NCBI GenBank assembly: GCA_038746835.1
Contig: JBCDKH010000006.1
Coordinates: 1-44,728, forward strand
DNA from: Planctomycetota bacterium
Lineage (GTDB): Bacteria > Planctomycetota > Phycisphaerae > Tepidisphaerales > Tepidisphaeraceae
DNA: 44,728 nucleotides
Direction: 5' to 3'
In this document: positions 41,397 through 44,728 of the stretch, in pieces
Position numbering within the stretch: the stretch's first letter is position 1
How the letters are laid out: each line of letters opens with the position of its first letter
Position numbers and translations under genes: made by a program
Notes under the pieces: generated by a model
The model's input: the letters and a program-made list of their open reading frames with translations, nothing else
Database searches by the model: none
What the model was told of the DNA's origin: nothing

Positions 41397-42344
41397 TCAT
41401 CGCCGCCGCCGCTCATCGCTCGGCAGGTGGCCGAAGTGCTTGCGAAACGCGCGTGAGAACGCTTGGTGCGTTGCATAGCCGCAGGCTCGTGCTGCCGCCT
41501 TGACCGACTCGCCCTGCCGCAGCATCTCGGCTGCACGCTGGAGCCGATCGCGACGCAAAACCGCCCCGGGCGACTCCTTCCAGGTGCGGGAGACCGTGTC
41601 GCTCAGATGTGAACGCGAATAGCCAAGCCGGTCGGCCATCTCCTGGACCGTTCGCGGCGGCTTGTCCAGCACGCGGGAGTGCTTCGGGATCAGGACGGGT
41701 GCTGCTCGCCTGTCGGGTAATGGAAGTGCCGGCTTACCTGCTGCGGCTTTCACAGCGCCTGCCGCTTCACGCCAAGCACGTGCTGAAACCGCTGCCTCGC
41801 GCCACCAAGCTTGCAAAAACGCGTGCGCTTGACCGCTCCAGTGGAAGGCGTCGCGCTTCGGATCTTCGACGACCTGCTGGACCACGCGCTTCAGCTGCTT
41901 GGCCGTCAGGCCCGTCGGTCCGACGTGGTGCACGATGCCGTACGAACCACACACGTGTCGGCAGAGATCATTTGCCGCATCCCCGGTCAGCTGCACCCAC
42001 GCGTACTCGAGCGGGAGCCGCTTCGGAATGACTCGGACGTTTTTGAGCGGCAACGTCAGGCACAGGATGTCGCCCCGGGTCAACTCGTGCTCGACACCGT
42101 CAACACGCAGCAGCAAAGAGCCTCCGAACAGGAGACGAAGCTGCGTCAACGCCTGCATCGCGACCCAATCGAGGTGTTCCGCCGGCTCCGGTTCGGCAAG
42201 TACTGCGTGCCCGCACGCGTGAAGGCGATAGTGAGGTGATTCCCAGTCGTCACACTGCAGAAGCCGGGTCCCGGTATCGCGTCGGAGCGCATTTCGGACG
42301 CTCTTCGAAATCGAGGCACCTTCACGCGACAAAAGAGCACCCAT
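41397..42344 (-). CDS. AraC family transcriptional regulator (second)
   Basis: The 315-residue protein has an N-terminal cupin-like part (RLHACGHAVLAEPEPAEHLD, LTRGDILCLTLPLKNVRVIP). The DNA-binding half holds QEMADRLGYSRSHLSDTVSR and ARACGYATHQAFSRAFRKHF, ending GHLPSDERRRR. It is divergent from the pseudopilin gene across about 120 bases and could regulate it. The pairing of AraC regulators with pseudopilin-type genes recurs in planctomycetes, as far as family knowledge goes. Confidence 0.85.
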   Translation of the reverse strand: MGALLSREGASISKSVRNALRRDTGTRLLQCDDWESPHYRLHACGHAVLAEPEPAEHLDWVAMQALTQLRLLFGGSLLLRVDGVEHELTRGDILCLTLPLKNVRVIPKRLPLEYAWVQLTGDAANDLCRHVCGSYGIVHHVGPTGLTAKQLKRVVQQVVEDPKRDAFHWSGQAHAFLQAWWREAAVSARAWREAAGAVKAAAGKPALPLPDRRAAPVLIPKHSRVLDKPPRTVQEMADRLGYSRSHLSDTVSRTWKESPGAVLRRDRLQRAAEMLRQGESVKAAARACGYATHQAFSRAFRKHFGHLPSDERRRR

Positions 42345-42466
42345 CTGGACAGTCTAACACTTGTCTGATCCCTCGGCCACGTGCATAGTCCCCGCATCGC
42401 AACAGCTGCCGGCGAAACCGGAGGAGGTTTACGCCCGTCAGCTAGTCTCGAACGGAGGACGCAAAC
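42345..42466. promoter_or_regulatory. Divergent control region between AraC and pseudopilin genes
   Basis: The 122-base gap holds a GTCTAA/GTCTGA direct repeat with an 11-base step near the AraC end (42348-42366), a plausible operator half-site pair. CCGGCGAAACCGG can form a short hairpin with a GAAA loop. GGAGG at 42454-42458 is the ribosome binding site of the GTG start at 42467. All are read by eye. Confidence 0.4.
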
Positions 42467-43363
42467 GTGATTGAGCTCGTTCAACGCACGCGCACACCCC
42501 GCCGCCGCGGCTTCACACTCGTGGAGCTTTTGGTCGTGATCGGGATCATCGCACTGCTCATCAGCATCCTCTTGCCGACGCTTTCGAGTGCCCGGCAGTC
42601 AGCAACCGACACGCAGTGCCTGTCGCGCCTCCGGCAGGTCGGCGTCGCACTCAACTTCTACCTCGAAGACAATCGCGGGCAGTTCCCGCTGACGTACATC
42701 AGCCACGTCGACGTCGAGAACCTCCAGAACCGGACCATCGTCGACGGCAGTGACGAGCAGTTCTTCTACGAGCGGCCGTGGACGCAGCGTCTGGAGAACT
42801 ACGTCGGTGGCGACGGCGACACGGTCGGTGACGGCAAGGGCGATACCGACTTCATCTTCGGCTGTCCCGCCGGCGAGAAGCCGGAGACCGAAGCCATCGG
42901 CACCTACGGGCTGAACTCCGCGATGCGGCATGTCCAGTGGAACCGCGTCGCCGCACGCGTGAAGGACTCGACCCGAACGATCCTCGTCGCGGACAAGGCT
43001 GAAGACCGGATCGAAGTCGTCTCGGCTGCGGTCGTTGACACGAACCAGCCCAACGACGTCGACCCCGAGCTCGGCTATTTCTGGGGCTGGGACGGTGCCC
43101 TGGCCAACGGCAGCGGATGGCAGCGCGCCAAGCTTCGTGGGCCTTTCAACTGGCTCCCGACGAAGCTCCCACGACACGGGCGCAATGACAAGAACAACGC
43201 CGTCTTTGTCGACGGACACGCGGAGTCACTCCGCCCGTACGACATGCGACTGTTCGGCGGCCACTGGGGCTGGTGGTTGCCCGTCTCCGAGGGCAACGAT
43301 CCGACCGCTCCCACCGATCTGACTTCCGGCCCCGTGACCTACGGCGACGCGGCCCAGCCGTGA
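42467..43363 (+). CDS. Type II secretion-type pseudopilin (prepilin N-terminal signal)
   Basis: The GTG start at 42467, 8 bases after GGAGG, gives 298 residues. The prepilin motif is [20 protein letters not shown], cleaved between G15 and F16, with E20 at the required +5 position. The following helix ([17 protein letters not shown]) is a common planctomycete form. The C-terminal part is beta-rich with [20 protein letters not shown], the usual motif of the planctomycete DUF1559-type group. Such proteins may form pseudopilus-like or surface structures; their exact job is unknown. Two secreted paralogues follow. Confidence 0.87.
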   Translation: MIELVQRTRTPRRRGFTLVELLVVIGIIALLISILLPTLSSARQSATDTQCLSRLRQVGVALNFYLEDNRGQFPLTYISHVDVENLQNRTIVDGSDEQFFYERPWTQRLENYVGGDGDTVGDGKGDTDFIFGCPAGEKPETEAIGTYGLNSAMRHVQWNRVAARVKDSTRTILVADKAEDRIEVVSAAVVDTNQPNDVDPELGYFWGWDGALANGSGWQRAKLRGPFNWLPTKLPRHGRNDKNNAVFVDGHAESLRPYDMRLFGGHWGWWLPVSEGNDPTAPTDLTSGPVTYGDAAQP

Positions 43364-43425
43364 CGCAAGCCGGCTCGGACCTGACCAACTGACTCGTCCG
43401 CACCGTCTGCGGATCACCCAACCCG

Positions 43426-43438
43426 CTCCTTAAGGAGG
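43426..43438 (+). promoter_or_regulatory. Palindrome containing the Shine-Dalgarno sequence
   Basis: CTCCTTAAGGAG (43426-43437) is a perfect palindrome, and AAGGAGG within it is the ribosome binding site of the 43448 gene, 9 bases before its ATG. The complementary half could pair with and hide the site, giving a simple means to tune initiation. A chance match to the 16S anti-Shine-Dalgarno sequence is also possible. Confidence 0.5.
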
Positions 43439-43447
43439 AGAACTCTA

Positions 43448-44152
43448 ATGCTGCACACCCACATCACCACCGTTGTTGCCACTGCTGCTGTCGCAACGTC
43501 TGCTTCCGCTTCGATCCTGACCGAGACCTTCGACGGTCCGACCTTGGGCGACACCATCTTCACGGCCGGCGGCTTCGAGGGAAGCAGTGATGGCGGCGTG
43601 GCGTTCACTAAGGACATCGCACCGACAGCCGGCGTCGGCGGTTCGGGTGCCTACGAGCTCACGGCCACGATCGACAGCGACGGCCTCGGCGACGACGGCG
43701 CGGGCAACTTTTTCTTCTTCGGTGCTGGTCAGGCTTTTGTGCCGCTGAATCTCGCAGGATTCACCCCCAGCGACATCAGCTTCACAGCCGACGTTGCGAA
43801 CGGGTCGACGAGCTCGGACGGTGGTCCCGTCAAGATCGCGCTCCAAGATGAAACGACGGGCCAGGCCTTCGACTTCGTCAGCACGCCCGTCGGCGACGCG
43901 ACGCAGTTCAGCACCATTGGCGGTACGCTGGACACCGCAAACATCGCCAATCCCGCCGCCACTCTGAGCGACGGCAACTACTCCATCTTCATCCAGTTCG
44001 AGAACGTCTTCCCCGGCAGCGGCTACGACTTCAGCGCCAACGCAGTGAACACGGTCTTCTTCGATAACGTGTCGATCACTGTCATCCCTGAGCCGGCATC
44101 TGCGGCCGCGCTAGGTCTGCTCGGCCTGGTCGGTTTGCGGCGTCGCCGTTGA
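43448..44152 (+). CDS. PEP-CTERM surface protein, tandem paralogue 1
   Basis: The 234-residue protein has a signal peptide (VVATAAVATSASA) followed by a jelly-roll or lectin-like beta region (ASILTETFDGPTLGDTIF, KIALQDETTGQAFDFVS, DGNYSIFIQFENVF). It ends VIPEPASAAALGLLGLVGLR with RRR, a PEP-CTERM signal handled by an exosortase-type enzyme. The ATG at 43448 follows a strong AAGGAGG. It shares clear sequence with the partial gene at 44229, so the two are tandem paralogues. A link to the pseudopilin 85 bases upstream is likely by position. Confidence 0.85.
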   Translation: MLHTHITTVVATAAVATSASASILTETFDGPTLGDTIFTAGGFEGSSDGGVAFTKDIAPTAGVGGSGAYELTATIDSDGLGDDGAGNFFFFGAGQAFVPLNLAGFTPSDISFTADVANGSTSSDGGPVKIALQDETTGQAFDFVSTPVGDATQFSTIGGTLDTANIANPAATLSDGNYSIFIQFENVFPGSGYDFSANAVNTVFFDNVSITVIPEPASAAALGLLGLVGLRRRR

Positions 44153-44228
44153 AGATCGATCCCGTGTCTTCCGCGGGTCGCTGCATGCGAAAGCGTGCGG
44201 TGGCTCTTTCGCCAGCCGAATCCCGATC

Positions 44229-44728
44229 ATGCGACTCTCGCTTCTCGCCCTGCTCACGCTCGCATCCGGTGCGTCGTCCGAGCCGATCTTCCACGCGGAC
44301 TTCGAAGAACAGGACCTGTTCACCGCCGACGCGTACGCGTCGAGCAGTGACGGAAACCTGTCGGTCGAGCGCGGCCTACTGAACGGACAAGGCCAGCTGA
44401 TCGCCACCATCGACGGCGATGGTCTCGAAGGCGACAATCCCTGGTTCGGCGCTGCCAGTCAGTGGTGGGGAGCAATGGATGTCGGTGACGCGACACCTGC
44501 GCAGCTCAAACTGACAGCAAGAGTCGCAGTGCCGGAGGGCAGTCCGACTGGCCCCGTCGTCCTGAGCCTCAAAGACGAAGCGACCGGCGCGACTTGGTCG
44601 TTCCAAGCCACCGCCACCGACGAGTTTCGAACCATCGGTGGGATGCTCGCCGACGCTGCTGTCGAGAACCCCGCCCCGCTCACGCCGAGCGGCAACTACT
44701 CCATTTTCGTCGCATTCGCCGAAGCGAC
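44229..44728 (+). CDS. Secreted paralogue 2 of the PEP-CTERM protein, cut by window end
   Basis: The ATG at 44229 begins a signal peptide (MRLSLLALLTLASGASSEP). At least 166 residues are seen before the window ends. IFHADFEEQDLF, IATIDGDGLEGDNPWFG, VVLSLKDEATGATWSFQ and SGNYSIFVAFAE align with ETFDGPTLGD, TATIDSDGLGDDGAGNFFF, KIALQDETTGQAFDF and DGNYSIFIQFEN of paralogue 1. The C terminus, where a PEP-CTERM signal would be, lies outside the window. No strong ribosome binding site is seen; a short GCATGC/GCGTGC hairpin lies just upstream (44183-44198). Confidence 0.8.
   Translation, partial: MRLSLLALLTLASGASSEPIFHADFEEQDLFTADAYASSSDGNLSVERGLLNGQGQLIATIDGDGLEGDNPWFGAASQWWGAMDVGDATPAQLKLTARVAVPEGSPTGPVVLSLKDEATGATWSFQATATDEFRTIGGMLADAAVENPAPLTPSGNYSIFVAFAEA

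Noticed and set aside
42400-42466. Possible cyclic-di-GMP riboswitch before the pseudopilin gene
   Set aside because: Only short GAAACC and GGACGCAAA look similar; the conserved core and pairing are absent.
44183-44198. Rho-independent terminator after the first PEP-CTERM gene
   Set aside because: The stem is only six pairs with one G-T and there is no T tract.

Overview
The window looks like chromosomal DNA of a planctomycete, most likely of the Phycisphaerae type. This is inferred, not tested. The signs are high GC content, PEP-CTERM surface proteins with a short Pro-Glu-Pro motif and an RRRR tail, a pseudopilin of the [16 protein letters not shown] type with a C-terminal FVDGHAE motif, lipoproteins and outer-membrane beta-barrels, and short palindromic repeats between and inside genes. 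About 45 protein genes and one tRNA-Pro(TGG) are supported. No rRNA, CRISPR array, phage or classical transposase was seen.

Layout. 1-6.2 kb: a LemA gene, a frameshifted serine hydrolase on the other strand, an M48 protease with a TerB-like tail, a DUF2726 protein, a MIT-plus-AAA ATPase resembling Vps4, and a lipoprotein. 6.1-12.1 kb: an AraC regulator divergent from a phytanoyl-CoA dioxygenase, a lipoprotein, a UbiD-type decarboxylase, a methyltransferase and a Gfo/Idh/MocA oxidoreductase. 12.1-16.5 kb: a binding protein of the BtuF type divergent from a coiled-coil membrane protein, a sigma-factor-like protein with a coupled small gene, and an outer-membrane protein gene interrupted by an in-frame TAG. 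16.5-21.6 kb: a GT39 glycosyltransferase carrying two palindromic insertions, rbfA, a helical protein, hisG, a DUF4058 gene, and then a second copy of the hisG 3' end. 21.8-24.5 kb: a Roco (LRR-Roc-COR) GTPase. 25-28 kb: a hypothetical protein, a PEP-CTERM protein between two long hairpin elements, and a YebC protein. 28-37.7 kb: mostly metabolic genes (GT9, EIIA, GH32-like, tRNA-Pro, CysQ-like phosphatase, SDR, nucleoside hydrolase, ABC-2 permease, glutamate dehydrogenase). 37.7-44.7 kb: a porin-like protein and M20 peptidase behind bL21, an acyl carrier protein, a sugar isomerase, and an AraC regulator divergent from a pseudopilin followed by two tandem secreted paralogues. The second paralogue runs off the end.

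The most unusual signals are: (1) a DUF4058 gene between intact hisG and a second copy of the last 174 bases of hisG, where every difference inside those 174 bases is silent; (2) two translated inverted-repeat elements inside the GT39 gene; (3) a beta-barrel gene with an in-frame amber codon followed by 61 sensible codons; (4) a Vps4-like MIT-AAA ATPase; (5) a Roco protein with a C-terminal tail resembling those of bacterial immune sensors; (6) at least five families of small palindromic elements.

Functional groupings are mostly loose, and few long operons are evident. Clear translational coupling or overlap is seen for the AAA gene with its downstream lipoprotein, 14137 with 14952, and rbfA with 18956.
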